Positions 27,825 through 37,181 of a stretch of DNA of 64,000 nucleotides are shown one piece after another (the stretch's first letter is position 1; the number at the start of each line of letters is the position of its first letter). The notes under the pieces are model-generated. The model was not told the origin of the DNA. It searched no databases and saw only the letters and a list, made by a program, of their open reading frames with translations. The stretch is taken from assembly GCF_900129465.1 (NCBI RefSeq), contig NZ_FSRA01000001.1, forward strand, positions 62,001 through 126,000. Direction: 5' to 3'. The translations under genes and the position numbers were made by a program. This DNA comes from Chitinophaga niabensis (GTDB lineage Bacteria; Bacteroidota; Bacteroidia; Chitinophagales; Chitinophagaceae).

Positions 27825-28699
27825 GCTTCGTCGTCAATATATCTTTTGGTAATAGGTTGGTAGGAATCGATCCTTCTGTCGCGCAGGAATGGCCAGTGCG
27901 TGCGGTACCTGTCTGTTTTGGAAAGGTCCAGTTCCAGCACCACGGTTTCTTCCTGGTCGTGCGGGCTGAGGTGCAGCAGGGAGCCAAAAGGATTGGCAAT
28001 GAAAGAGCCCCCCCAGAACTTCATCAGTCCATCCTGTTCCAGACCTACGCGGTTCACGCTCACTACGTGAATGCCGTTGGCTACAGCATGGCTCCGCTGG
28101 ATGGTCTGCCAGGCATTGTATTGTTCCACATTGGTGGCTTCATCCTGGCTGGTAGCCCAACCGATGGCGGTAGGGTAGAAGAGGATCTCTGCACCCATCA
28201 GGGCCGTGATACGGGCTGCTTCAGGGTACCATTGGTCCCAGCAGATCAGTACACCTATCTTCGCGAACTTCGTCTGGAATACCTTGTAACCCAGGTCGCC
28301 CGGTGTGAAATAGAATTTTTCGTAATAGGCCGGATCGTCCGGGATGTGCATCTTGCGGTATTTGCCGAGATACTTTCCATCCGCATCCAGCACGGCAGTA
28401 GTATTATGATATAAGCCTTCTGCTCTCTTTTCGAACAGGGAAGCAATGATCACTACCCCCAGTTCAGCAGCTACCTTACCCAGGGCCTCTGTGGAAGGGC
28501 CTGGAACAGGTTCTGCCAGTTTGAAGTTCTCGTAATCTTCTACATCGCAGAAGTAAAGAGAAGTGAACAACTCCTGCAGGCAAATGATCTGTGCGCCTTT
28601 GGCGGCGGCCTCTCTTACTTTTTCGATGGCTTTTGCCAGGTTCTGCGCTTTGTCTGCAGAACAGCTCATCTGTACGATTCCTGTTTTTACTTTTGCCAT
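27821..28699 (-). CDS. aguB: N-carbamoylputrescine amidase (carbon-nitrogen hydrolase)
   Basis: A nitrilase-superfamily amidase of 292 residues from the ATG at 28699. The Glu-Lys-Cys triad is visible in CLQELF, YRKMHIPDD and VLICWDQWYPEAAR. It hydrolyses N-carbamoylputrescine to putrescine, CO2 and ammonia, completing the route from agmatine started by the overlapping aguA. The frame is open up to 28783, but a promoter with -7 box at 28722-28729 rules out starts beyond about 28715. An ATG at 28708 (MGIMAK) is a close alternative. Confidence 0.92.
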   Translation of the reverse strand: MAKVKTGIVQMSCSADKAQNLAKAIEKVREAAAKGAQIICLQELFTSLYFCDVEDYENFKLAEPVPGPSTEALGKVAAELGVVIIASLFEKRAEGLYHNTTAVLDADGKYLGKYRKMHIPDDPAYYEKFYFTPGDLGYKVFQTKFAKIGVLICWDQWYPEAARITALMGAEILFYPTAIGWATSQDEATNVEQYNAWQTIQRSHAVANGIHVVSVNRVGLEQDGLMKFWGGSFIANPFGSLLHLSPHDQEETVVLELDLSKTDRYRTHWPFLRDRRIDSYQPITKRYIDDEA

Positions 28700-28721
28700 G
28701 ATACCCATTATTAAACGGGTA

Positions 28722-28753
28722 CAAAGGTATAAAAAACCAACCTTCATCCCATA
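28722..28753 (-). promoter_or_regulatory. Promoter of the aguB-aguA operon
   Basis: Minus strand: -33 TATG (28750-28753), 20-nt spacer, -7 TACCTTTG (28722-28729). The expected transcription start is at about 28715, giving a leader of about 16 nt to the ATG at 28699. Confidence 0.55.
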
Positions 28754-28826
28754 TTCCTGCATTTTCGTACCATTTAGCCCCACTGGCCCCGGTTGTTTAT
28801 TAATATTGCATCAAATAATAGTATTC

Positions 28827-30332
28827 ATGGAAAAATTCAGGAAGGCAGAGTTTTGGATCGCTACGGGGTTTTATCTCCTGGTAGTGGTGGCAGTACTCTT
28901 TCCCTTTTTATTAAGCGGCGAAGAATCCGGAACTTACTGGATAGCAAGGACTTTTGAGAATAACAACATGCATTTCGATGTATTCATACACGTGCTGCTG
29001 CCTAAGCTCACCATCGCTACCTTCAGTTACTTTGCATTCCTGATAGTCAATAACTGGGTAGTGCCTTCCTTCCTGGAAAAGAAACATTACTATGCGGGGG
29101 TACCTTTAGTTATCGCGGCATTTGGACTATTGTTCCTGTTTACGATGATTGCTTTTACTTATCGTTACGGCTATCAGCTGGGTTATAAAGAGATGCATGC
29201 ATTCCATGTTGCTTGTGCCAGGAGGGCTTTGGGTGCTACGCTGGTTTGTGCTATCGCCTACGCCTTTTATTATGCGCTCAAATATCTTTATTTCACTTAT
29301 TTGCACGGATGGTTCCAGAAGAATAATATATGGCGTAAAATAACAGTAGAGATCGTGTTGTTCTTCCTGGTCTGGATCGTATCACTGGTGATGGTGTCGC
29401 AGGATAATAATGGTACGATGTTCGTGTTCATCCTCTTTACAGGATTTTTCTATCAGCTCACCTATATTGTTGCTTACTACTTTGTTTTCCCTCCCTTCCA
29501 TAATAAACGCCATGGATGGGGCATACTTTGGAGAAATTTACTCATCACAATAATGTTATCATGCGGCCTTACCATCTTCATGGTGGGGATTAGTGCCAGC
29601 TCGAGATCAATGGAGGCGCTTGCCTTCATGATCCTGCTGGGAGAGGTGATGTTTGTATTTCCTATTGCATGGTGGCTGTCGAAATTACGTTCAAAGCAAA
29701 AAGATGAGGTGTTAGTTTTGGAGAAAGCATTGGGTCGTTCTTCCGCCAATCTGGACTTTCTGCGCTCCCAGATTAACCCTCATTTTCTTTTTAATGCACT
29801 CAATACCCTGTATGGTACTGCCTTGCAGGAGAATGCTCCCCGTACCAGTGAAGGTGTACAGAAACTGGGTGATATGATGCGCTTTATGCTGCATGAGAAT
29901 CACCAGGAAAAAATAGAACTTAGCAAAGAAGTAGGTTACCTGCAAAACTATATTGCCCTGCAGCGCCTGCGGATCCAGGAATCCAATGATATTAAGATCG
30001 CCGTGAACATTACTGAGGATGAATGTGATCACCCCATTGCGCCGATGCTGCTGATCCCTTTTGTAGAGAATGCTTTCAAACATGGTATCAGCCTCCGTAA
30101 CCGTTCCTGGATAGTGGTATCCCTTTCCTGCGATGCCAATCATATTTACTTTGATGCTTACAACAGCGTGCATGTGAAACCAGAGAATGATCCGGAAAAA
30201 ACAAGCCTGGGTATTGGGTTGAATAATGTGAAGAACAGACTGGCCTTGCTCTACCCGCGTAAGCATGATCTGAGCATCCGCCAAACCGCCACCGAGTTTT
30301 TTGTACACCTCACAATAGAGATCAATAAATGA
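28827..30332 (+). CDS. LytS-type sensor histidine kinase with eight membrane helices
   Basis: A 501-residue kinase from the ATG at 28827; the frame is open far upstream but there overlaps aguB. About eight hydrophobic helices fill residues 10-290 with no extracellular sensor domain. A short coiled linker precedes the His_kinase domain with the phosphoacceptor His319 in RSQINPHFLFNALN, then an ATPase domain with Asn415 in PFVENAFKHGI and the glycine box GIGLNNVKNRL. It phosphorylates a LytTR regulator, most likely the one at 31570-32271. The DUF4407 membrane protein gene starts within its stop codon (ATGA). Confidence 0.88.
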   Translation: MEKFRKAEFWIATGFYLLVVVAVLFPFLLSGEESGTYWIARTFENNNMHFDVFIHVLLPKLTIATFSYFAFLIVNNWVVPSFLEKKHYYAGVPLVIAAFGLLFLFTMIAFTYRYGYQLGYKEMHAFHVACARRALGATLVCAIAYAFYYALKYLYFTYLHGWFQKNNIWRKITVEIVLFFLVWIVSLVMVSQDNNGTMFVFILFTGFFYQLTYIVAYYFVFPPFHNKRHGWGILWRNLLITIMLSCGLTIFMVGISASSRSMEALAFMILLGEVMFVFPIAWWLSKLRSKQKDEVLVLEKALGRSSANLDFLRSQINPHFLFNALNTLYGTALQENAPRTSEGVQKLGDMMRFMLHENHQEKIELSKEVGYLQNYIALQRLRIQESNDIKIAVNITEDECDHPIAPMLLIPFVENAFKHGISLRNRSWIVVSLSCDANHIYFDAYNSVHVKPENDPEKTSLGIGLNNVKNRLALLYPRKHDLSIRQTATEFFVHLTIEINK

Positions 30333-31492
30333 GTCAACAGCAAAAGGAACCGGATGGTTTCAGTAAATTCCTGTGGTGGCTGGCTACCGCAGACGCAGAG
30401 ATCTTAAAGGATTGTAAAGTAGATAAGGAAAGGTATCGCATAATAGGTATAGCCGTGCTCGTTACCTGGTTGTTTGCCACACTTGCCTGGGGATATTTCT
30501 TCTCCACCGTAGTGAAAGACGACCTGGTGATAGCGGGCCTGGCGCTGTTCTTCGGCTTCGCCATATTGTCTATAGACAGAAGCCTGATCGCTGCTATGAG
30601 CCGTAATGGCAGCAAACCGCAGTTCCTGCCGGTGGCCTTTCGCCTGCTGCTGGCTATTACCATTGGCCTCTTCATTTCACAACCTGTGGTATTGATGTTG
30701 TTTAAAAAAGACATCGATGCACAGATGGTGCTGGACAGGCAAAGTAAACTGGACCATTTCCGGAAGGAACAGGCTGATCTGAACCTTGTACGTACCAAAG
30801 AGCTCAGGCAACAGCTCAATACCCTCAACAGCCAGCAAACGCAAAAAGAAGAACAGGTAAAAGAGTATAAAGACGGATATATCCGGGAAACAGATGGTAC
30901 CGGCGGTTCCGGCAAGATCGGGGAATCTGCCATCGCGAAAGTAAAGAAAGGGGAGTACCTGAAATCGGAAGAAGAGTTGCGCAAACTTAAAAAAGAACTG
31001 GAGCCTGCGCGCCTTGAAAAAGAAGCACAGCTGGCCACCATGTTCTCTGAAGATAGCCTGAAAGAACAGGCCTATATGGCTACCTTAACAGATGGTTTCC
31101 TTTCACAGACAGAGGCCCTCAACACCTTAACAGAAGAGCATCCACCGTTAAAACAACGTTACCGCCTGATCGTATTCATTATTACATTGATAGAGATCAT
31201 GCCCCTGCTTACCAAACTGATGATGCCCAAAGGAGAATATGAAGAAAAACTGGCAGCGATCACAGCAGGCAGTACCAATGAATCCAAAGTGCAGCAGGGG
31301 TTACAGGAACATTACCAGGCCGGTGCTGCTGTAGCAGATGGGCAGGTAATAGATCATCTGTTCAATCTGACAGAAGTCCAGCGCAGGAAAGAAGCAGAGA
31401 AAGTAGTGAAGGACTGGGAGGCTGCAGATGGCCGTAGTTTTAAGAATTTATGGGCTAGTGCAAGGAGATTGTTGTTGCTGCATAAGGTGTGA
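30329..31492 (+). CDS. DUF4407 domain-containing membrane protein
   Basis: A 387-residue integral membrane protein. Hydrophobic helices lie at about 35-60, 66-90, 102-128 and 275-295. Between helices three and four is a long charged coiled-coil (about 130-240) rich in Glu, Lys and Gln. This matches DUF4407, a family without assigned function. The start overlaps the kinase stop by 4 nt and the response regulator follows 77 nt later, so it sits inside a two-component operon. It may sense or scaffold for the kinase, or be the output; only context supports this. Confidence 0.8.
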   Translation: MSQQQKEPDGFSKFLWWLATADAEILKDCKVDKERYRIIGIAVLVTWLFATLAWGYFFSTVVKDDLVIAGLALFFGFAILSIDRSLIAAMSRNGSKPQFLPVAFRLLLAITIGLFISQPVVLMLFKKDIDAQMVLDRQSKLDHFRKEQADLNLVRTKELRQQLNTLNSQQTQKEEQVKEYKDGYIRETDGTGGSGKIGESAIAKVKKGEYLKSEEELRKLKKELEPARLEKEAQLATMFSEDSLKEQAYMATLTDGFLSQTEALNTLTEEHPPLKQRYRLIVFIITLIEIMPLLTKLMMPKGEYEEKLAAITAGSTNESKVQQGLQEHYQAGAAVADGQVIDHLFNLTEVQRRKEAEKVVKDWEAADGRSFKNLWASARRLLLLHKV

Positions 31493-31569
31493 TCAGTTCC
31501 AATAAAAAAACACCCCTCCGGCACCGGAAGCTTTATACTGATAAACCGTAATTGACGTATCTTGTTTAT

Positions 31570-32271
31570 ATGAAGATGACCGCCATAGCGATCGATGATG
31601 AGCCTGTAGCCCTTTCCGTAATAAAGGCACACGCAGCCAAAGTTCCTTTTATGGAATTAAAAGGCACATTCACCAATGCCTTTGACGCCATGGAACTATT
31701 ACGTAAAGAAAAAATAGACCTCCTCTTCCTGGATATTAAAATGCCCGATATCTCCGGACTGGATTTCCTTTCCAGCCTGCACGAACCACCCATGACCATT
31801 TTCACCACTGCCTATTCAGAACACGCCGTACAAAGCTTTGAACTGGACGCAATCGATTATTTACTCAAACCTTTCTCACTGGCCCGTTTCCTCAAAGCAT
31901 GCAATAAAGCACACAGCTTATTACAGCTGAAACAGGAACGCCCGCAGAACCCCGGATACATCTTCATCAAATCCGGTTATGAACAGTTTAAAGTGCAGCT
32001 GGATGAAGTACTCTACCTGGAAAGCGCCGGTAACTACGTAAATTTTGTACTGCAGGATAAAAAAGTAATGTCCCGCCTGTCCATGCAGGAAGCCATGGCA
32101 TTATTACCCATAGCTAATTTCACCCGCGTACACCGTTCCTTCATTGTAGCCAATCATAAAATAGACCGGATAGACCGCAGCTGCATTTATATCAGGCAAG
32201 TCGTGATCCCTATCGGCGCCGCATTTGGGGAAGCTGTGAACAGGATCTCCGGTGGAGGGGAAGAGGAATAA
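31570..32271 (+). CDS. LytTR family response regulator
   Basis: A 233-residue regulator. The receiver domain (about 3-120) has Asp9-Asp10 and the phosphoacceptor Asp55 in LLFLDIKMPD. The C-terminal LytTR DNA-binding domain (about 135-233) shows VLYLESAGNYVNFV and FTRVHRSFIVANHKID. The ATG at 31570 is chosen because it lies six codons inside a frame that otherwise begins with TTG, and puts the first beta-strand at the N-terminus. ATG 31576 is also possible. Cognate kinase: the LytS-type protein two genes upstream. Confidence 0.9.
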   Translation: MKMTAIAIDDEPVALSVIKAHAAKVPFMELKGTFTNAFDAMELLRKEKIDLLFLDIKMPDISGLDFLSSLHEPPMTIFTTAYSEHAVQSFELDAIDYLLKPFSLARFLKACNKAHSLLQLKQERPQNPGYIFIKSGYEQFKVQLDEVLYLESAGNYVNFVLQDKKVMSRLSMQEAMALLPIANFTRVHRSFIVANHKIDRIDRSCIYIRQVVIPIGAAFGEAVNRISGGGEEE

Positions 32272-32325
32272 AAAAACAGGCGCCGCAAATGCAGCACCCG
32301 TGTCCTGTATGTGTATTCGTTAACA

Positions 32326-32760
32326 CTACTTCTTAAAGATGGTCGCCACCGTTGCCCTGGTAGTAACCCCATGCACCACAATGATCTGCGGCTCAGAAAA
32401 ACTCATTTCTCCCGCATGGATATAATCTATCCTGAAATCATCGCTTCCTGCACCGGTACAGCTGGGATTAGGTGAAATCACAATGGAACGCCCATTGATC
32501 CTGTAAAAATTCACCTCCGCCGCCTGGCCATGATCTACAACATAGACGGTATCACTTTCCCGGAAAGCAACGTAATCGCCTTCCACAAGGATGTTAGTGG
32601 TATCTCTGATGATCTGACCTTGAAAAGTGGCTGTAGTGACCTGGTAAGTGGCTTTCCATTGACCCGCAATAGGGCCAAGGGTTCCCTGGTCTTCTTTTTT
32701 ACAGGCAGTAGCAAACAGCGCCAGGCATAAGGCGCCAGCCAGCAGTTTGGTGATTTTCAT
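32326..32760 (-). CDS. Lipocalin-like small lipoprotein
   Basis: A 144-residue lipoprotein with lipobox FATAC (Cys20) followed by KKEDQ. The mature part opens with IAGQWKATYQ, a GxW motif, and continues as alternating beta-strands, like the lipocalin-like families common in Bacteroidota. No ligand residue can be named. Single gene, convergent with the LytTR regulator (54 nt gap, no clear terminator). Confidence 0.65.
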   Translation of the reverse strand: MKITKLLAGALCLALFATACKKEDQGTLGPIAGQWKATYQVTTATFQGQIIRDTTNILVEGDYVAFRESDTVYVVDHGQAAEVNFYRINGRSIVISPNPSCTGAGSDDFRIDYIHAGEMSFSEPQIIVVHGVTTRATVATIFKK

Positions 32761-32887
32761 AGGAAGGGTAATTTCTACGGTAAATATACATTAAAATATA
32801 ATACAAATTAAAATAATATTAATGTGTGTGGTCAGAGAGGCCCGCGATAGCCGTAATTGCTTATATTTGAGGCAATAAAATCTAATT

Positions 32888-33364
32888 ATGAGAAAAACGT
32901 ATTTGCTGTTGCTGGCTGGTTTATTTGCTGCCACAGCCTCCATTGCCCAGACAAACATCACCCCTGCCCAGGCGGGTGTTACTTACGGAAAAGCCATCAA
33001 TGCAGAACAGGCTATTGAAATGGCAGACCTTCATCAGAAATTACAGTCAGACACTATTTATACCGGTAAAGTAGAAGGAAAAGTAGTGGAAGTATGCAAA
33101 AAGAAAGGCTGTTTCATGAAATTGGAAAGAGCTTCAGGCGAGCCTGTGATGGTAAAGTTCACGGATTATGCCTTCTTTATGCCACAGAACATTGTAGGAA
33201 AAACAGTGGTGGTAGAAGGTGTTGCCAAAGTGAATGAAACCTCCGTAGAGCGTTTAAAACACTTTGCGGAAGATGCCGGTAAAAGCAAAGCAGAAATTGC
33301 AAAGATCACCGCACCCAAGAAAGATATCGTGATTGTGGCAGATGGTGTGGTAGTTGTAAAATAA
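32888..33364 (+). CDS. DUF4920 domain-containing secreted protein
   Basis: A 158-residue exported protein with signal peptide (LLLLAGLFAATASIAQ, cut near residue 20). The mature part matches DUF4920: a small OB-like beta-barrel with KVEGKVVEVCKKKGCFMKL, in which a conserved Cys pair six residues apart could bind a metal or form a disulphide. Function unknown. A -7 box TATATTTG at 32862-32869 would put transcription start about 12 nt before the ATG. A terminator follows. Confidence 0.8.
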   Translation: MRKTYLLLLAGLFAATASIAQTNITPAQAGVTYGKAINAEQAIEMADLHQKLQSDTIYTGKVEGKVVEVCKKKGCFMKLERASGEPVMVKFTDYAFFMPQNIVGKTVVVEGVAKVNETSVERLKHFAEDAGKSKAEIAKITAPKKDIVIVADGVVVVK

Positions 33365-33384
33365 CTATAGGAAGCGTTCTTTTA

Positions 33385-33419
33385 TAAAGGGCCTGCCTGG
33401 TAAACGGGCAGGCCCTTTA
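33385..33419. terminator. Bidirectional terminator
   Basis: TAAAGGGCCTGCC (33385-33397) pairs perfectly with GGCAGGCCCTTTA (33407-33419) across a 9-nt loop. It lies between the DUF4920 gene and the convergent alpha/beta hydrolase gene, with T-rich flanks on both strands. Confidence 0.85.
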
Positions 33420-33421
33420 CT

Positions 33422-34114
33422 TTATAAGTTAATGGCGGACCGGATAGCCTGTACCAATACCCCGCAATCTACCTTTTCCAGTGGATGTTTCACCCCCGGC
33501 AATATGGTCATAGACCCACGGGGCAGACTTTTAAAAGCAGCATTGGTTTCTTCTATGCTGACCATTGTATCCAGCTCTCCCACCATTACCCTCACGGGTA
33601 TGGTTATGTTTTTTAAGGTCTTATTTGTTAATGGAGGATCGTCTCCCAACTGCTGCATCAGGGAAGCTGTACCCGCCAAAAGCAGTTCCCAGCCCGGTTC
33701 ACCGTGTAATGTTTTCAATTGTTCTGCAAAAGCAGGCACCTTTTCCTGTAATATTTTTGCATCCAGCATGCGGGTTTCTTTTGCGGCTGTTTCCGGCGTC
33801 CAGTTGAATTTGGTGGCCAGTGTGCCCACTTTCAGGAAAGCATCCGGCTGCCGCAATGCCGCAGCTAATGCTACATAGCCACCCATACTATACCCGAATA
33901 CGGCAACAGGCGCTAACTTGTTTGAATGGATGTAATCCAGCAGCTGTTGTGCAAAAGCGGCGATACTAATACCTTCTGCAGGGTATTCAGTACGTCCGTG
34001 ACCGTAAAAATTGAATTGGTGAATGCTGTACTGCTCACTTAGTGCGGGTGTTATGGTATCAAACTGCTGTGATGCTCCCAGGGCACCGTGCAAGAGAAGT
34101 AAGGTCGGTTTCAT
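33422..34114 (-). CDS. Alpha/beta hydrolase
   Basis: A 230-residue alpha/beta hydrolase from the ATG at 34114, which puts the first strand TLLLLHGALGA at the N-terminus as usual. The nucleophile elbow is GYSMGG, the acid is probably in VMVGELDTMV, and the His is in PGVKHPLEKVD. No signal peptide. The substrate is unknown; the small size fits esterase or MenH-like members. The frame remains open up to 34309, but that extension is AT-rich and unlike the family, so I exclude it. Confidence 0.85.
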   Translation of the reverse strand: MKPTLLLLHGALGASQQFDTITPALSEQYSIHQFNFYGHGRTEYPAEGISIAAFAQQLLDYIHSNKLAPVAVFGYSMGGYVALAAALRQPDAFLKVGTLATKFNWTPETAAKETRMLDAKILQEKVPAFAEQLKTLHGEPGWELLLAGTASLMQQLGDDPPLTNKTLKNITIPVRVMVGELDTMVSIEETNAAFKSLPRGSMTILPGVKHPLEKVDCGVLVQAIRSAINL

Positions 34115-34121
34115 TTTTTTA

Positions 34122-34295
34122 ATGGGGTATAAAAGATCGAAAAATATTAGCGAATTTAGTTTATATTTAGACTCTGAACCTTTGCTTCTAACAAGACTAC
34201 GCCGAATCTTATTTTCTATAAACTTATTATCGTCTAAACAAAATTGTCCTCGAAAACCCAGTTGTCGCAGCAGGAAAGTGAGTAAAAATGGATAA
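34122..34295 (+). CDS. Possible small basic protein or small RNA locus on the plus strand
   Basis: A 57-codon frame that ends in TAATAG only 3 nt before a perfect terminator with eight T residues. The product would be very basic, starting MGYKRSKNISEF and ending KPSCRSRKVSKNG. No family is recognised. Codon use is AT-rich and unlike the neighbours, so the region may instead yield a non-coding RNA that ends at the same terminator. The minus strand is also open here. No good promoter is seen upstream on the plus strand; the nearest is TATATTTA at 34162-34169, inside the frame. Confidence 0.3.
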   Translation: MGYKRSKNISEFSLYLDSEPLLLTRLRRILFSINLLSSKQNCPRKPSCRSRKVSKNG

Positions 34296-34298
34296 TAG

Positions 34299-34327
34299 CC
34301 GCAGCACAAAGTGCTGCGGTTTTTTTT
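34299..34327 (+). terminator. Orphan plus-strand Rho-independent terminator
   Basis: CCGCAGCAC (34299-34307), loop AAA, GTGCTGCGG (34311-34319), then eight T residues. The U-tract orientation is plus strand, although both flanking recognised genes are on the minus strand. Some minus-strand use for the VOC gene cannot be excluded. Confidence 0.8.
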
Positions 34328-34335
34328 GTATCGTA

Positions 34336-34722
34336 TCAGGCAGAGATCTGCTGGCCGAATTGCAGCAGGTAGCCGTTGTTATCGTAGATGCCGAATTCAC
34401 GCATGCCATAGTCGAAATCCTGCACAGGAAAACATACTTCGGCTTTGTCTTTTACCTTCTCCCATAATTCGTCTATGCCATCTATATGAATATAGATAGC
34501 GCCGGTGAACACAGGTTCATCAAAAGGGCCGGGACTGCTGCTGAAAGGAAATGTTGCCTGTGGATGCACCAGCTGCATCGTTACATTGTCTTTGTTAATA
34601 GAAGCGAACTTCGATTGATCATCCATGGTTTTGCAGGTGAAATCCAGTACGGAAACGTAAAAGTTCACTGTATCCTGTAACGATGGGGCGGTCAATGCCG
34701 GAATGGGCTCGAGTAGTTTCAT
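34336..34722 (-). CDS. VOC family protein (glyoxalase/bleomycin-resistance fold)
   Basis: A 128-residue vicinal-oxygen-chelate protein with two beta-alpha-beta-beta-beta modules: IPALTAPSLQDTVNFYVSVL at the N-terminus and AIYIHIDGIDELWEKVKD in the second half, ending EFGIYDNNGYLLQFGQ. The final segment resembles the metal-ligand region, with Glu replaced by Gln in LQFGQ, so metal binding and catalysis are uncertain. It may be a binding protein of the bleomycin-resistance type. Single gene, divergent from recQ. Confidence 0.8.
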   Translation of the reverse strand: MKLLEPIPALTAPSLQDTVNFYVSVLDFTCKTMDDQSKFASINKDNVTMQLVHPQATFPFSSSPGPFDEPVFTGAIYIHIDGIDELWEKVKDKAEVCFPVQDFDYGMREFGIYDNNGYLLQFGQQISA

Positions 34723-34904
34723 ACGTGTAAAATTGTTTGGGCCAAAAGGTGAATAACAGTTGTGTATTAATTTAGAATGACTCTCTTATAAATTTAATAA
34801 AATAATTTACCTGCCAATGGCTGTTGGCATTTATTTTATTAACATTTTTCCCATCTCCTCAAAAGCCTGATTTATTCTATCTTTACCGCTTCGAGGTAAT
34901 ATCT

Positions 34905-37070
34905 ATGCAACAATCATTGTTAACTCTGTTAAAGCATCATTTCGGCTATACACATTTCCGTCATAACCAACAGGCTATCATCGAAAATGTGCTTCAGGGC
35001 AAAGATACCATGGTATTAATGCCTACCGGCGGTGGTAAATCCATCTGCTATCAGCTTCCTGCGCTTGCTTTGGGCGGAGTCACCATCGTAGTTTCCCCCC
35101 TGATCGCTTTGATGAAGGACCAGGTGGATGCCCTTACGCAGAACGGTATCCCGGCTGCCTTCCTCAATTCCACACAATCCGTTGCCCAGCAGCAGATCAT
35201 TATCCGCCTGCTACGGGAAAAACGGCTGAAACTCCTGTACCTGGCGCCGGAACGCCTGGTAGGGGAGGGCAATTTCATGCAGTTCCTGGAAGAGCTGGAC
35301 GTATCCCTTTTTGCGGTGGATGAAGCTCACTGCATCAGCCATTGGGGCCATGACTTCCGGCAGGAATACCTGACGCTGGGCCAGCTGAAAGACAGGTTCC
35401 CGAACATCCCGGTGATTGCCCTTACGGCCACAGCAGACGGGGTAACCAAACAGGATATTATCGAAAAACTTAACCTGAAGAACTATACGGTCTACGAAAA
35501 CTCTTTCAACAGGCCGAACATCTTCTATAGCATCCGCCCTAAAAAGAATCATTACGATGAACTGACTGCTTACCTGGAAGCGCATAAAGAAGACAGTGGT
35601 ATCATATACTGTCTTTCCCGTGCTTCCACAGAAACCCTGGCATCTAACCTGCAGGGAGACGGGTATGCTGCTGCTGCCTATCATGCCGGGCTGGACCGTC
35701 ATGTGCGGGAAGAAAGGCAGGAACAGTTCCTGAGGGATGAAGTACGCATCATGGTAGCCACCATTGCCTTTGGCATGGGTATCAACAAAAGCAATGTGCG
35801 TTTTGTGGTGCATGCAGACCTACCCAAGAACATAGAAGGCTATTACCAGGAAACAGGCCGTGCCGGAAGGGACGGACTGGCCAGTGAAGCCATCCTGTAT
35901 TACAGCTCGGGGGATGTGTTCAAAATGAAAAAGTTCGCCAGCGTAGAAGGTAATGAGGCTCAAACAGCCGTGATGCTGAAAAAGCTGGACCAGATGGCCG
36001 GCCTTGCAGAAACCCGCCAATGCCGCCGGCAGTATCTCCTGCAGTATTTTGGAGAAGAAGCGCCGGACCATTGTGGCAATTGCGATATCTGCCTGGGCCA
36101 GTTTGAACGTGCCGATGGTACCATTATTGCCCAGAAGTTCCTCAGTGCCGTTTACCGTTTGCAGGAGCGGTTTGGCATGAACTACGTGGTGGATTTCCTT
36201 CGGGGCAGCGCCACCATCAAAGAAGTGCACAAGGAGATCAAAACCTACGGCATAGGGAAGGATATCACCAAAGAACAATGGAAACAATACGGAAGGGAAC
36301 TCATGCAAATGGGCTACCTCCGGCAATCTGCAGGAGAATACCCTATCCTGCAATTAACAGATATCAGCTGGCGGATATTAAAAGGAGAAGAGAACGTGAT
36401 GCTCACCGTACCTGCCAAAGCCACACAAACGGCAGCCCCGGCTCCCACCAAACAATCCGCAGAAACAGATAACCCGGTATTATTCCAGGAACTGAAACAG
36501 CTCCGCCGCCAGTTTGCGGACAGGGATAATGTACCCCCTTATATCGTATTCTCTGATGCCACGCTCGCAGAGCTGGTTACCTATTTGCCGTTAACACCCA
36601 CAGATATTGCAAAGATCTCCGGCTTCGGGGATGCGAAACTGGCCAAATACGGGGAGGCCTTCCTGGATGCGGTGCAAACCTATTGCATCCGTCATGGATT
36701 AAAAACGCAGATGCAGCTGAAAGCACCCAAACAAAAAGCCCGTAAATCCGTTAAGTCAGATGCAGGGAGCAGTCAGCGCCAGAGCCTTGAACTATTCCTG
36801 GAGGGCAACGCTGTAGAAGAGATAGCCGCCAGGCGTAACCTGGCCCAAAGTACCATAGAAAGCCACCTGGCTGAATTTGTACGCAAAGGGGAACTGGATA
36901 TCCGGGAAGTGGTGCCGGACGGGCAACGGGTGCAAACCATTCTCCAGGCCGTGGAAAAAGCAGGCGGATATGCCGTAGGCCCTATTAAAGAATGGTTGGG
37001 TGAAAACTTTAGCTACGGAGAGATCAGGATGGTGATGAATTATTATTTCTGGTTGCAGGAACAATCCTGA
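34905..37070 (+). CDS. recQ: ATP-dependent DNA helicase RecQ
   Basis: A 721-residue 3'-5' helicase from the ATG at 34905, which gives the family start with [15 protein letters not shown]. Walker A is [12 protein letters not shown]; motif II is [15 protein letters not shown]; motif VI is [12 protein letters not shown]. The RecQ zinc site is CRRQ...HCGNCDIC. A winged-helix RQC domain follows, then HRDC (about 525-600, [18 protein letters not shown] region) and a C-terminal helix-turn-helix with [20 protein letters not shown], seen in many Bacteroidota RecQ proteins. The role is recombination and replication-fork repair. Confidence 0.95.
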   Translation: MQQSLLTLLKHHFGYTHFRHNQQAIIENVLQGKDTMVLMPTGGGKSICYQLPALALGGVTIVVSPLIALMKDQVDALTQNGIPAAFLNSTQSVAQQQIIIRLLREKRLKLLYLAPERLVGEGNFMQFLEELDVSLFAVDEAHCISHWGHDFRQEYLTLGQLKDRFPNIPVIALTATADGVTKQDIIEKLNLKNYTVYENSFNRPNIFYSIRPKKNHYDELTAYLEAHKEDSGIIYCLSRASTETLASNLQGDGYAAAAYHAGLDRHVREERQEQFLRDEVRIMVATIAFGMGINKSNVRFVVHADLPKNIEGYYQETGRAGRDGLASEAILYYSSGDVFKMKKFASVEGNEAQTAVMLKKLDQMAGLAETRQCRRQYLLQYFGEEAPDHCGNCDICLGQFERADGTIIAQKFLSAVYRLQERFGMNYVVDFLRGSATIKEVHKEIKTYGIGKDITKEQWKQYGRELMQMGYLRQSAGEYPILQLTDISWRILKGEENVMLTVPAKATQTAAPAPTKQSAETDNPVLFQELKQLRRQFADRDNVPPYIVFSDATLAELVTYLPLTPTDIAKISGFGDAKLAKYGEAFLDAVQTYCIRHGLKTQMQLKAPKQKARKSVKSDAGSSQRQSLELFLEGNAVEEIAARRNLAQSTIESHLAEFVRKGELDIREVVPDGQRVQTILQAVEKAGGYAVGPIKEWLGENFSYGEIRMVMNYYFWLQEQS

Positions 37071-37181
37071 GGCGGAAGTTTTAAGTTTTTTCAGTACTTT
37101 GTTATATGCTTCCACGTTTTAAGCGTTAAGCGTTTATTCATCACTGTTATGAAATCATTACCTAATCCAAACTATTGATCC

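Noticed and set aside
28563..28826. N-terminal extension of the histidine kinase
   Set aside because: It would overlap aguB and its promoter; the ATG at 28827 gives a normal first membrane helix.
34115..34309. N-terminal extension of the alpha/beta hydrolase
   Set aside because: The added 65 residues are not hydrolase-like and run through an AT-rich region and terminator stem; the ATG at 34114 places the first beta-strand at the N-terminus.
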